Below are positions 50,300 through 59,830 of a stretch of 64,000 bases of DNA, in pieces. Every line of letters begins with the position of its first letter. Within the stretch, counting starts at the first letter, position 1. This DNA comes from an uncultured Mobiluncus sp. (GTDB lineage: Bacteria > Actinomycetota > Actinomycetes > Actinomycetales > Actinomycetaceae). The stretch lies in NCBI RefSeq assembly GCF_947087965.1, contig NZ_CAMUES010000002.1, positions 124,001 to 188,000 on the forward strand. Reading direction: 5' to 3'. Position numbers and translations under genes: made by a program. Under the pieces are notes generated by a model, which had not been told where the DNA came from, did no database searches, and worked only from the letters and a program-made list of their open reading frames with translations.

Positions 50300-53149
50300 G
50301 TGCATGAAACTTTGAAAGTCCACGGAGCGCGTGAACATAACCTCAAGGCCGTTAACGTTGAAATTCCTAGGAATGCCTTGGTGGTGTTCACTGGTTTATC
50401 CGGCTCTGGCAAGTCGTCGTTAGCTTTTGACACGATTTTTGCCGAAGGGCAACGCCGTTACGTGGAATCCCTGTCCTCCTATGCCCGGCAGTTCTTGGGG
50501 CGGATGGACAAACCCGTGGTCGACTTCATCGAGGGGCTGTCTCCCGCGGTGTCGATTGACCAAAAGTCTACGTCTCACAACCCGCGCTCTACAGTAGGCA
50601 CCATTACCGAGATTTACGACTATTTGCGCCTGCTGTTTGCGCGAGCCGGCACCCAATACTGTCCCGTGTGCGGCGAGGAAATTACAGCCCAGTCTGCGGA
50701 ACAAATTGTGAACTGGCTGTTCACTTTGGGGGAGGGGACCCGATTAGAGGTCTTGGCTCCGGTGGTTCGCGGACGTAAAGGCGAGTACTCGGAACTGTTT
50801 GCGCAACTGGCTGCCAAGGGTTTTACCCGGATGCGGGTGGACGGCGAGAATCATCGCCTGGAAGAACCCCCGACTCTCGAAAAACAGCTGAAACACGATA
50901 TTTCGGTGTCGGTTGACCGGGTGGTCATCAGGGAGGGTTCCCGTTCGCGGGTGGCGGATTCTATCGAGACTGCTCTGGCGCTGGCAGAAGGACTGGTGGT
51001 GGTTGATTTTGTTGACCGCGACCCGGAGGATCCCGAACGTAGCCGTCGTTTTTCGGAAAAACGAGCCTGTCCGAATAATCATCCGCTGGCTTTGGAAGAA
51101 ATCGAGCCGCGCACGTTTTCCTTTAACGCACCGTACGGCGCCTGTCCCGATTGTTCCGGGATTGGCTCCCGTTTGGTCATTGACCCTGAACTTGTGGTGC
51201 CCAATCCCGAATTGACCTTGCGCGAAGGTGCCGTCAGTCCTTGGACCAGTTCCAAAGACACCATGGAGCGCATCTTAAAAGGGCTGGGTGACGAGGTAGG
51301 TTTTGACCTCGATACTCCGTGGCAGGATTTGTCCGAGCAGGTGCGTGAATATCTGATGTGGGGCAAGAACTATAAGGTACGGGTGAAGTATCGCAACCGG
51401 TGGGGGCGCGAACGGGTCTACACCACCGGTTTCGAGGGCGCCGCGAACTATATCCAGCGTCGCTACGATGAAACCGACTCTGATTTTTCCAAAGCGAAAT
51501 ATGAAGGCTATATGCGGGAAGTGCCCTGTCCGACGTGTCAGGGGCGGCGCTTGAAGCCTGAAGTTTTAGCGGTTCGTATCGGGGAGCTTAATATTTCTGA
51601 ACTGACCGATTTGGCCATCGACGAAGTTCAATCCTATTTAAGAGATATTCCTTTATCTGGTATGAAAGCTAAAATTGCCGCACCGATTTTACAAGAGGTC
51701 CGGGCGCGACTGTCGTTCCTCATAGACGTGGGGTTGAACTACCTGACGCTATCGCGAGCGGCAAATACTCTCTCCGGGGGCGAGGCCCAGCGCATTCGCT
51801 TAGCTACCCAGATTGGATCTGGACTGGTAGGCGTGCTCTATGTGCTAGACGAGCCTTCCATCGGTTTGCACCAGCGCGATAATCAACGCCTCATCGATAC
51901 CTTGAAAGGTTTGCGCGACTTAGGCAATACCCTCATCGTGGTGGAGCACGATGAGGACACTATCCGGTCGGCCGACTGGGTGGTGGACATCGGTCCCGGA
52001 GCGGGGGAGGCCGGGGGACAAATCGTCCATTCCGGGACGGTGGAGGATTTGCTGACAAACCAATCCTCACTGACCGCAGACTATTTGGCCGGACGGAAAT
52101 CAATCGAAATCCCACGTCAACGCCGCAAACCTGACCCACAGCGGATTTTGACGGTAAGGGGGGCGCGAGAAAATAACCTGCAGAACATAGACGTGTCGTT
52201 CCCCCTGGGTTGCCTCATCGCGGTTACCGGGGTTTCCGGTTCCGGGAAATCCACCCTGGTTAACTCTATTTTGTACCAGACGCTAGCCCGAGATCTGAAC
52301 CGAGCCCACGTGGTTCCGGGACGTCACAAGCAGATTGAGGGCACGGCTCATCTGGACAAAGTTATTCACGTGGATCAATCGCCCATCGGCCGCACCCCAC
52401 GGTCGAATCCAGCGACTTATACCGGTGTTTGGGATGCGATTCGGAAATTGTTTGCCCAGACCGAAGAAGCGCGGATTCGTGGGTATGGACCCGGACGGTT
52501 TTCCTTTAACGTCAAAGGCGGACGCTGTGAAGCCTGCCGCGGCGACGGTACCTTGAAAATCGAGATGAACTTCTTGCCCGACGTCTATGTGCCCTGTGAA
52601 GTTTGCGGCGGGGCGCGTTATAACCGGGAAACCCTGGAAGTGTACTATCACGGAAAAAATGTTCGCGATGTTTTGGATATGCCGATTTCTCAAGCCGCGC
52701 AGTTCTTTTCCTCCATCCCCGGCGTGTCTCGCTACCTGGACACTTTGACCGCGGTTGGCTTGGGATATGTAAAGCTCGGCCAGAGCGCAACCACGCTGTC
52801 CGGTGGGGAAGCCCAGCGAGTCAAGCTGGCCAGCGAACTACATAAGCGCACAAATGGACGCGCTATCTATGTACTCGACGAACCGACCACCGGTCTGCAC
52901 GTCGACGACATCCGCAAACTCATGGCCATCCTGCAGGGACTGGTCGAGAAAGGAAACACCGTGGTGGTCATCGAGCACAACCTCGATGTCATCAAGTGCG
53001 CCGACTGGGTTATTGACCTCGGCCCGGAAGGCGGTAAGGGTGGTGGTACCGTGGTCGCGGAGGGCACTCCCGAGGCCGTGGCGCAGGTATCCGGTTCGTT
53101 TACCGGGCAATATCTGGCAACAATCCTGAAACCGAAAGGTAAAAAATGA
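50300..53149 (+). CDS. uvrA: excinuclease ABC subunit A
   Basis: The product is 949 residues, full length, from GTG 50300. Two ABC ATPase modules are present: Walker A GLSGSGKSS near residue 35 and GVSGSGKSTL near 645, with signatures LSGGEAQRI and LSGGEAQRV. Zinc-binding Cys pairs are in CPVC, CPDC, CPTC and CEAC...CEVC. It senses DNA lesions and loads UvrB. TAAACT (50288-50293) lies 6 nt before GTG, so it may be leaderless; I saw no LexA box. The stop overlaps msrB by ATGA. Confidence 0.97.
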   Translation: MHETLKVHGAREHNLKAVNVEIPRNALVVFTGLSGSGKSSLAFDTIFAEGQRRYVESLSSYARQFLGRMDKPVVDFIEGLSPAVSIDQKSTSHNPRSTVGTITEIYDYLRLLFARAGTQYCPVCGEEITAQSAEQIVNWLFTLGEGTRLEVLAPVVRGRKGEYSELFAQLAAKGFTRMRVDGENHRLEEPPTLEKQLKHDISVSVDRVVIREGSRSRVADSIETALALAEGLVVVDFVDRDPEDPERSRRFSEKRACPNNHPLALEEIEPRTFSFNAPYGACPDCSGIGSRLVIDPELVVPNPELTLREGAVSPWTSSKDTMERILKGLGDEVGFDLDTPWQDLSEQVREYLMWGKNYKVRVKYRNRWGRERVYTTGFEGAANYIQRRYDETDSDFSKAKYEGYMREVPCPTCQGRRLKPEVLAVRIGELNISELTDLAIDEVQSYLRDIPLSGMKAKIAAPILQEVRARLSFLIDVGLNYLTLSRAANTLSGGEAQRIRLATQIGSGLVGVLYVLDEPSIGLHQRDNQRLIDTLKGLRDLGNTLIVVEHDEDTIRSADWVVDIGPGAGEAGGQIVHSGTVEDLLTNQSSLTADYLAGRKSIEIPRQRRKPDPQRILTVRGARENNLQNIDVSFPLGCLIAVTGVSGSGKSTLVNSILYQTLARDLNRAHVVPGRHKQIEGTAHLDKVIHVDQSPIGRTPRSNPATYTGVWDAIRKLFAQTEEARIRGYGPGRFSFNVKGGRCEACRGDGTLKIEMNFLPDVYVPCEVCGGARYNRETLEVYYHGKNVRDVLDMPISQAAQFFSSIPGVSRYLDTLTAVGLGYVKLGQSATTLSGGEAQRVKLASELHKRTNGRAIYVLDEPTTGLHVDDIRKLMAILQGLVEKGNTVVVIEHNLDVIKCADWVIDLGPEGGKGGGTVVAEGTPEAVAQVSGSFTGQYLATILKPKGKK

Positions 53150-53538
53150 CTGTAGATGTTAGCGATGCGGAATGGAAAGCTCGGCTGAGCCCACGTGCTT
53201 ATGCAGTGTTACGGCAAGCCGCTACAGAGCGACCAGGCACCGGGGAACTACTCCATGAAACACGTGCCGGTCTCTACAGTTGCGGAGCGTGCGGGGAGCC
53301 GCTGTTCGATGCCAATACGAAGTTTGACTCCGGATGCGGTTGGCCGAGCTTTTTCGAGGCGAAGCCGGGAGCGGTACGCGAAGTCACCGATACCTCTCAC
53401 GGCATGATTCGCACCGAAGTTCGCTGCGCCAACTGCGGCTCCCACTTGGGACACGTGTTCCCGGACGCGCCGCAAACTCCGACCGGCAACCGGTTTTGCA
53501 TGAATTCGGTGGCCCTGAGTTTCCGACCCCAGGAGTGA
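53146..53538 (+). CDS. msrB: peptide-methionine (R)-S-oxide reductase
   Basis: The product is 130 residues. Two zinc CxxC pairs (CGAC, CANC), the segment FDSGCGWPSFFEA and the catalytic Cys in GNRFCMNSVAL identify MsrB. It reduces methionine-R-sulphoxide in proteins. The resolving Cys sits in SGCGW. Its ATG overlaps the uvrA stop, so oxidative-damage repair of protein is coupled to the DNA-repair gene. Confidence 0.95.
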   Translation: MTVDVSDAEWKARLSPRAYAVLRQAATERPGTGELLHETRAGLYSCGACGEPLFDANTKFDSGCGWPSFFEAKPGAVREVTDTSHGMIRTEVRCANCGSHLGHVFPDAPQTPTGNRFCMNSVALSFRPQE

Positions 53539-53642
53539 CCCGCTGTCCCGCTAGCTGACGGCGTATTGGCCTCCTCGAGCGATGACACAGGCCGTGGTAA
53601 CTGGATGAGTTCCGAAACAGACTCAGGAATCTAAGGGAAACT

Positions 53643-54503
53643 TTAGAGGGTAGCCTTTTCTAGCAACTTGTCATCCGACCCCAGACCGGTCAAGTCCACG
53701 ACCCGGCCGTTGGCAATGTACAGGGGGGTTCCAGCACTGTCACGTCCGAGGCTCTTAATCCGCTGTTCGGCCAGAATATTAATTGCCTGCAAGCCAGACT
53801 CCGGGGTTGCCGGAGGAACAGACTTGTAATCGATGCCGTGTGCGGCAGCTATTTTAGCCAGCTCGGCATCAGGTTCGCGGATTGTCTGCGCCCACTCGGT
53901 ATTATTCTGGTTCTTTTCGTAATCAGCCGACTTGTAGCTATTCATCGCGAACCCGGTCAAATCTTTGCTGAGTTCCCACAGCTTGTCAGGGTGATGTTCC
54001 GCTGTCCAATACATGAGATTATTCGCGGAATAAGCTATGTTGGGGAATTTTAACTGCTGGGCATGGGTCAGGGTCGGCCGCAACACAACAATGGCTTTAC
54101 CACCCTCTACCAAGTCATTGAGCTGTTGGCCATCATTGAGTTGGGCTTCGACGTCGTTACAGATATTGCACAAGTAGTCGTAGTACAGTTCCAGGACCTT
54201 GGTGCCTTTCTTTGCTTCGGCGGTGATTTCTTCGTTCGTCAAAACTTTTCCGCCTTTGAGCCAAATACCCCGTCCAGTTTCGTAGGTTTGGGGTTCGGCG
54301 AAGTCAATCATCGTTTTCGTACCGGCGATGGTATCCGCAGGCTGGGCCGCGAGCTCGTGTTTCGTGGTTGCAATCTTAATAAACACGATAACCAAGGCCA
54401 GCACAATGGCGACCAATACAATAGCCAGAACGGTGCCGGAGCGATTACCAGGCCTAGATACCGTCAGATTTGGCTTAGACGAACCATTTTTTCGTTTTGA
54501 CAT
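53643..54503 (-). CDS. membrane-anchored DsbA-like thioredoxin-fold protein
   Basis: The product is 286 residues from ATG 54503, which has a GGAG RBS; a frame from 54551 is longer but lacks one. A short basic N-terminus and one membrane span (VLAIVLVAIVLALVIVFIKIA) precede a DsbA/DSBA-like domain. The active-site pair is CNIC within YYDYLCNICNDVE, with Asn-Ile between the cysteines rather than the usual Pro-x, and the cis-Pro loop is SAGTPLYIANG. It probably oxidises or isomerises secreted proteins. The weak dipeptide could change the redox potential. Confidence 0.83.
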   Translation of the reverse strand: MSKRKNGSSKPNLTVSRPGNRSGTVLAIVLVAIVLALVIVFIKIATTKHELAAQPADTIAGTKTMIDFAEPQTYETGRGIWLKGGKVLTNEEITAEAKKGTKVLELYYDYLCNICNDVEAQLNDGQQLNDLVEGGKAIVVLRPTLTHAQQLKFPNIAYSANNLMYWTAEHHPDKLWELSKDLTGFAMNSYKSADYEKNQNNTEWAQTIREPDAELAKIAAAHGIDYKSVPPATPESGLQAINILAEQRIKSLGRDSAGTPLYIANGRVVDLTGLGSDDKLLEKATL

Positions 54504-54569
54504 CTGTGAACTCCAATCACTTACCGCCATTAAACCCTGAGTGGCAGGCACGTTTCAACATTTGAAAAA

Positions 54570-57500
54570 TTATTGCAGATACAAATGACCCGCCCGGCGC
54601 CGCAGACGACCCGCCTGTTCCAAAGATTTCAGCCCGGCTTGCATTCGCTGACGAATATCTGTGCGTGCCGGAGTTAGATCCAAGACGCGCGCGACTGCTT
54701 CAGAGGTTTCCTCCTCCAGAGGGTGCTGTGTGTCAATAACCCAGGTCAAAGCGTTATTAAACTCCTCATCACAGATGTCCACCAGAGCGCGTTGGCCATA
54801 AATCGATCCGGTCCGGAAAACGGTAAAGTTCTGGGCAGAGGTGCCGGCAGGCCAGATGAACGTACCGAATTTGGTGACGTCTTGGTGAACATCGGAATCG
54901 AGCAATTCTAAGATTTTTTGACGACGTTTCGGGTGTAACCGTTGCATTCCGAACGCGTCGGCGACGAGTTTAGCCAGCCGAGCCTCCCCGATGGGACCTT
55001 CCGTATAGAGTACTTGTGCCATCGCATCCGCCACGGCGGCGGCATTGGCAGGATCCTGCAGATCGTCGAGGACTTCCTTGGAACCCTGGGACTGCAGGGG
55101 TTTACCGCGAGGTACGAACGGTTGCGGAACCGCAGCAGTAACGGCGTCAGCAGGAATTTGGGCGGTGAAATTGGGGATTACGGGTTCGGTAACTATCGGT
55201 TCGGAAGGTTCTGGTATTGGATTCATCAGGGGGTTCGCCGGAACCGGGGCGGTAGACGGCTTATCGGCATCTTCGGGGGACTCCTCAGGCAAGAAGAGGG
55301 GGGCAAACGCACCCAGACCGGGCTTAGAAATCTTGCCTAGCTCCGTGTTGGCAGCAGGATTTTGAGCGAGCTCAATAAAAACGTCGGTTTCTTGGTCGCC
55401 GAGTTGGTCGCCGAGAGTGGGAGCATCAGGAGCCGGGGTGAGCTCCTCACGGTCCAGATGTGTAAAAGCGTCAGCGGGCATGTCAGCAATGACCGGTAGC
55501 GCAGAGTGGGTTTTGCGTTGCCCGGCCGGGGGAAGGTCTTCAATTCGGGCGGAGGGCGATTCAACCGGGGTCGGCGTGGGATGCTCCGGCTGGGGTTCAC
55601 GCGGCACAACTGCGGTTTCCTCCGGAGATGCTGTCTGAGCGGGAGCTGCAGAGGTGTCCTCGGTCTGGAGACGAGCTGCGGCCTCGCGCAGGGGTTGAGG
55701 TAGGTTCCATTCAGTTTCATCAGGAACTTCCCAAGGCTCGTCGCCGCGGTTATTTTGAGCGGCCGCGATGCGTGAGGGAGAGGTATAGCGGTCGTCACTA
55801 GCCACCGAACCATCGGTAACGTCTCCCGGAAAGGCCAGGTCCAAGGCTATGGAAACGAGACGCCGGGTCACTTCATCCGTGTTGTCCATCAGCTGAGTTA
55901 AATACACATGTTCGATAGCGCCGAAACCGCAGTTTTCCAGTAGGTACTGGGGCACGCCGACTTCGCGATCCCACGCAGAACGCACCTCTCGTTGCTCGGG
56001 GCTGTCCAGAATCAGGCCCAGCCAAGGCGCACCCCTGTCTCCGCGAACCGCTAGGTCTAGGCGTAACGGAGCTGGCCCCAAATTGGTGCGAACTTCCAGC
56101 CCCGCATGGCTTAGCAGCCGAGCGAGGTAGTCTCGCACTGCGGAAACGGGAGCGGCATCCCGGGCTATGCCAGGGGCGTTCAAAATATCTTGCAAGAAAT
56201 CTGGCAGTGAGGATTGGTCTAGATCACGGTTCACTACGAACAGCACCTGACGATTAGTCTCTAGCAAGATTCGGGTCCAGGTCAGGGACGGGTCACGTGT
56301 GAGAGCGGATTTCGATGTTTCCGGCTGGGGGGTGGAGCCGAGGAAACACACCAATAAATCACAGGGGGCACCACCTTCACCATCGCCATAACCTCCGCCG
56401 AGTTCCGATACGCTCATAGCCGCATGGGGAAATGCAGCGCCGGCTGCACCCAGGTGCGTGACGCGAAGATTCATCAAATTAATGTCGCCCTGCCGATTCG
56501 CTTCATTGAGATACCAGCGAATTCCTGCCGCTAGCTCAGAAGTCCAGGTCAGCGCCGTGACGGATTTACCGCGGTTCTTCAGGCACAGATTCATCAGCAA
56601 ATTTCCGGCCTTTTCAAACCACACATAGTCGGCTCCAGACCCCCTCCAGCCGGGATTTTCGTTGGCGAGGTGTAGGGGCACGGGGTGAAGTGCCGGGGGA
56701 AACTCTATGATTGAAACCGGTTGCGACTGAGTCTGCGCTACCGGCCATGTTTCTAACTTGTCAGGTATCAGCAGTTGCGCTAGGCGACTGGGAGTGGGTG
56801 TCAAATCTCGACCGTAGCGGGTAGTGAGTTCGTACTCAGGAAAACCGGCAGCTTTCGCGAACTCGTAAGCGTTGCGCGCCCGACCTTTTGCGAAACTGGT
56901 GGTCGCTGGCAGAACGGCGACAAACATCGCTTGGGCGGCGCCAGCCAGGGCTTTCACCACAGACCCGCAAGGCAGTTCGGTGGCGTCCAAAATGATTACC
57001 GCATCAAAGCTGGTGTTTTGGTCAGCAAAATCGGGCAAATGAGTGATGACTTCTAACGGAGTTAAACCCACAATCGGGGTACGGGTGAGGACACCTTCTA
57101 AATCTTCGCGTAAAGCTTGGTGAATGGAAAAATCCTCGGAACGCAGTCGTGCCCCAAAACGGCGCAAGGTCTCTTTGTCGGCTCGCTGGGCAAACTCGCC
57201 TGCCGCGGAAATGACTTCATTGATAATTTCGCGACGAGCTTCCGTGCAATTCAATGACAGGCGTTCCACTTGGGCCGCGTGGGTCACCGGATCAAACCCC
57301 TGTTGCGCTAAAGCCCGCTGGCGTTCACGTACCGCAGCAACCGAAAGGGCGTGCTCGAGTACTCCTTGAATGGCCATTCCGCTGAGCGTCCCCTCAGACA
57401 CCCAGGTGACGAGGTCATCTAAACCCAAGGCACTCAGCTTGGGGGTCAGCGTCCGGAAAGCCAAAATATCGTCAAGCGTCGAGTCCTCAGAGCTGAGCGA

Positions 57501-59660
57501 CGAGGCCCAAACCTTACGAACCTGCAGGTAACGACCCAGGGGCGGCAGGCCTTGTGACCAGGTTTCCAAATCCGAGGTAGCCACCTGCAAGGACTGCAAA
57601 ACATCAGCAAAAGACTGGGAAATGGCCCGAACTTGCTGACCTAAATGGCCGCCTTGACGAGCCAGCGGCATTAAAGATTCCAAATCTGATCGTCGGTTGG
57701 GCAAATAGTGGCTCAGCTCAATCGCGCTCAGCACCGTATCGGCGTGATTTGAGAATTTTTCGCGGGCGTCTGGAGCTAAAGTGTCAAAATCTTTCAATCC
57801 CAGCACGGGGTTGGCGCCAATCCGCAATGCCAGGGCTTCGGCGCGCATTCGCAGGGCGTTGAGGTCCTCTAGCAAGTCCGCCACCTTATTAGGGGTAACC
57901 GGTCCCGTCAAGTAGGGCTGCAGCTGCGCCAAAACGGCTTTGCGCCTACTGTTGCGGGTAAATCCTCCGGAAGCTTCCGCGTGGCGTGCATCCATCAATA
58001 AGTCCAGGTCTTTACCGGAATGATAGGCCGGACCGGCAATTTCCAGCAGTGGAGTAGCCTCTTCCCACAAATCCCGCAAGGACTGCTGCAAAGTCTCAAT
58101 GGCGGAAGTAACGGTACGGCGTTCGGGCTCGGTAAGCACGACCGGAGCTCTGCCGTATCCAATCTCTAACAAATCCAGCCATCGGGCAAAAATCGGCCAG
58201 GCTGCTAGCTCGGAAGTGGCGGACATGATTTCCAGCACGGCGGGGTGAGCTTGGGTAATGGCTTCTTCCAAGGCTTTCAGAGCCAATTTCAGTTCAGTAC
58301 GGTCTACATTGCGCGCGGTTTCACCTACGAGAGACCAGGGATTAGCGCCGAGACCATTAACCGAGTTGGCATCCAGATTTGCCAGTTCCTTACCAAGTTT
58401 TGCTGCAGCAGACCGGTCGTTGGACAGGTAGGGGAAATTCGGAGCCGCTGCCAACCGGCCCGCCAAGACTCGTTCCTCGGGCTCCAGCTCAGCGGCAGTC
58501 ATGATTTGCGCGGTATAGGCCTGCCATGCCGAAACGTGGTTGGGGCCGACCTCGTGAATCTGGTTCAGGTACAAATCCAAATCTTGGGACAGGGTTTTCA
58601 GGGAAGCCCGGCAGGAATCAAGGTATCCCGCATCAGCGTTGACCGGCCGATCCCAAGCCGCCCGAAGCAGCGCCTGGCTGCGTTCATCGCGTTTTTCAAC
58701 TTGGGGGTCAAGGGTGAGGAACACGTGTTCAAACCCGGCTTTCCGAACCCGATTGCGCAGATTTTTCAGACTGGTTCGGCTGCCCACTACCAGTACGGAG
58801 TGTTCCTGCACGAGGGACTGTGCCAGGGCGTTCACGACGGCATCGGTTTTTCCCGTCGCCGGAACGCCAGAAAGAATGAGACTGTGGCCTTGTCCAAAGA
58901 ATTTCGGTACTAGCAACTGTTTGCGGTCGGCCTTCAGGGGGGCAAAAATATCTCCGGATAGGGTAGTAGCGTCGCTGTCTTCGGAAAGTTGCGTGGGGGA
59001 GCTGCTAGTGGCATAGCGCTGCACCAGGGCGGAGCTGCGGTAATCCTCCAGGTGAGCTTTCAGGTCGGCCGCCGCTGTAGACCAGTCACAATGGGCCAAC
59101 CCCACGGCAGCTTGGCGTTCCAGATGCATTTTGTCCTGGAGGGGGCTGTGTTTTAAAGCTTCCTGTAACGCCTCCAGAATGGCATCAAGGTCCAGACCAC
59201 GGGCGCTTCGTCCCGCGCCCACCCAGCGGGAAGGTATCTGAAACTTTTGCTGCAACAAACGTACTAACGTGCTGTTGAGATTCAGCTTTTCGTCTTTTGC
59301 CAGCTGTAAGAATCCTAGCGGACTGTCAAGGTCAGGACTCAGCCGGCCCTGAAACACGGGGAAGCGGAGATTGCCGCGGTTCGCGACCAGAAAACCGAGA
59401 GCGAGCTGCAGTTCCAGTCCGTCACTACGGTTCGCCACCAGCCAGCGCCAGTGTTCAGCGGTGGTGAGCTGGGTATCGGCGTCCCCAGAAGCGTCAGAAA
59501 GCTGGAAAGTGCCGCCAGCACGCAGCTGGCGATAGGTCGTGTTCAAAGAACCATCGGAGAAAGGGAAAGTTAGCGCGGCGACAGGAGACGCCAGGGGAGT
59601 GACTCCGACCTGCTTATCAGTCAGAGAAAGCGCCCATTCAAGGTAGGCTGCATCGGCCAC
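54570..59660 (-). CDS. giant DUF4011 / helicase-like / Vsr-like / DUF3320 protein with eroded motifs
   Basis: The product is 1,696 residues from GTG 59660, which has AAAGGGG upstream; ATG 59714 would add 18 residues but has no RBS. Domains in order: a DUF4011-like N-terminus (ALGFLVANRGNLRFPVF; residues ~60-200), an SF1-type RecA lobe with Walker A GVPATGKT near 265 and motif Ia VLVVGSRTSLKNLRNRVRKAG, a long helical insert, a Walker B-like IILDATELP near 887, a Vsr-like segment (LRLDLAVRG, then LGLILDSPE) near 1200, a Pro/Glu-rich linker and a DUF3320 end (YTEGPIGEARLAKLVADAFG) near 1545. The Walker B Glu, the GDxxQ helicase motif and the nuclease acidic residue appear lost. The frame is intact, so it is kept by selection. 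Confidence 0.75.
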   Translation of the reverse strand: MADAAYLEWALSLTDKQVGVTPLASPVAALTFPFSDGSLNTTYRQLRAGGTFQLSDASGDADTQLTTAEHWRWLVANRSDGLELQLALGFLVANRGNLRFPVFQGRLSPDLDSPLGFLQLAKDEKLNLNSTLVRLLQQKFQIPSRWVGAGRSARGLDLDAILEALQEALKHSPLQDKMHLERQAAVGLAHCDWSTAAADLKAHLEDYRSSALVQRYATSSSPTQLSEDSDATTLSGDIFAPLKADRKQLLVPKFFGQGHSLILSGVPATGKTDAVVNALAQSLVQEHSVLVVGSRTSLKNLRNRVRKAGFEHVFLTLDPQVEKRDERSQALLRAAWDRPVNADAGYLDSCRASLKTLSQDLDLYLNQIHEVGPNHVSAWQAYTAQIMTAAELEPEERVLAGRLAAAPNFPYLSNDRSAAAKLGKELANLDANSVNGLGANPWSLVGETARNVDRTELKLALKALEEAITQAHPAVLEIMSATSELAAWPIFARWLDLLEIGYGRAPVVLTEPERRTVTSAIETLQQSLRDLWEEATPLLEIAGPAYHSGKDLDLLMDARHAEASGGFTRNSRRKAVLAQLQPYLTGPVTPNKVADLLEDLNALRMRAEALALRIGANPVLGLKDFDTLAPDAREKFSNHADTVLSAIELSHYLPNRRSDLESLMPLARQGGHLGQQVRAISQSFADVLQSLQVATSDLETWSQGLPPLGRYLQVRKVWASSLSSEDSTLDDILAFRTLTPKLSALGLDDLVTWVSEGTLSGMAIQGVLEHALSVAAVRERQRALAQQGFDPVTHAAQVERLSLNCTEARREIINEVISAAGEFAQRADKETLRRFGARLRSEDFSIHQALREDLEGVLTRTPIVGLTPLEVITHLPDFADQNTSFDAVIILDATELPCGSVVKALAGAAQAMFVAVLPATTSFAKGRARNAYEFAKAAGFPEYELTTRYGRDLTPTPSRLAQLLIPDKLETWPVAQTQSQPVSIIEFPPALHPVPLHLANENPGWRGSGADYVWFEKAGNLLMNLCLKNRGKSVTALTWTSELAAGIRWYLNEANRQGDINLMNLRVTHLGAAGAAFPHAAMSVSELGGGYGDGEGGAPCDLLVCFLGSTPQPETSKSALTRDPSLTWTRILLETNRQVLFVVNRDLDQSSLPDFLQDILNAPGIARDAAPVSAVRDYLARLLSHAGLEVRTNLGPAPLRLDLAVRGDRGAPWLGLILDSPEQREVRSAWDREVGVPQYLLENCGFGAIEHVYLTQLMDNTDEVTRRLVSIALDLAFPGDVTDGSVASDDRYTSPSRIAAAQNNRGDEPWEVPDETEWNLPQPLREAAARLQTEDTSAAPAQTASPEETAVVPREPQPEHPTPTPVESPSARIEDLPPAGQRKTHSALPVIADMPADAFTHLDREELTPAPDAPTLGDQLGDQETDVFIELAQNPAANTELGKISKPGLGAFAPLFLPEESPEDADKPSTAPVPANPLMNPIPEPSEPIVTEPVIPNFTAQIPADAVTAAVPQPFVPRGKPLQSQGSKEVLDDLQDPANAAAVADAMAQVLYTEGPIGEARLAKLVADAFGMQRLHPKRRQKILELLDSDVHQDVTKFGTFIWPAGTSAQNFTVFRTGSIYGQRALVDICDEEFNNALTWVIDTQHPLEEETSEAVARVLDLTPARTDIRQRMQAGLKSLEQAGRLRRRAGHLYLQ

Positions 59661-59830
59661 TGTAATGCCCCTTTTGACCTGGTTTCTATCTGAATACTTA
59701 CATGCAAATGTCATTTTAGGGTCTATGATACCCTTCGAGCTTGTGACAGTCCGGAAGGTAACAAATTGGTTAACTTTTTTTCGGCGCTTCTACTAAAGTA
59801 GAGATACCAAGATTTTTAAAGGAGGACGAA

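Noticed and set aside
59661..59714. ATG 59714 as the start of the giant protein
   Set aside because: No RBS precedes it, whereas GTG 59660 has AAAGGGG at a good distance. The extra 18 residues look unlike a domain start.
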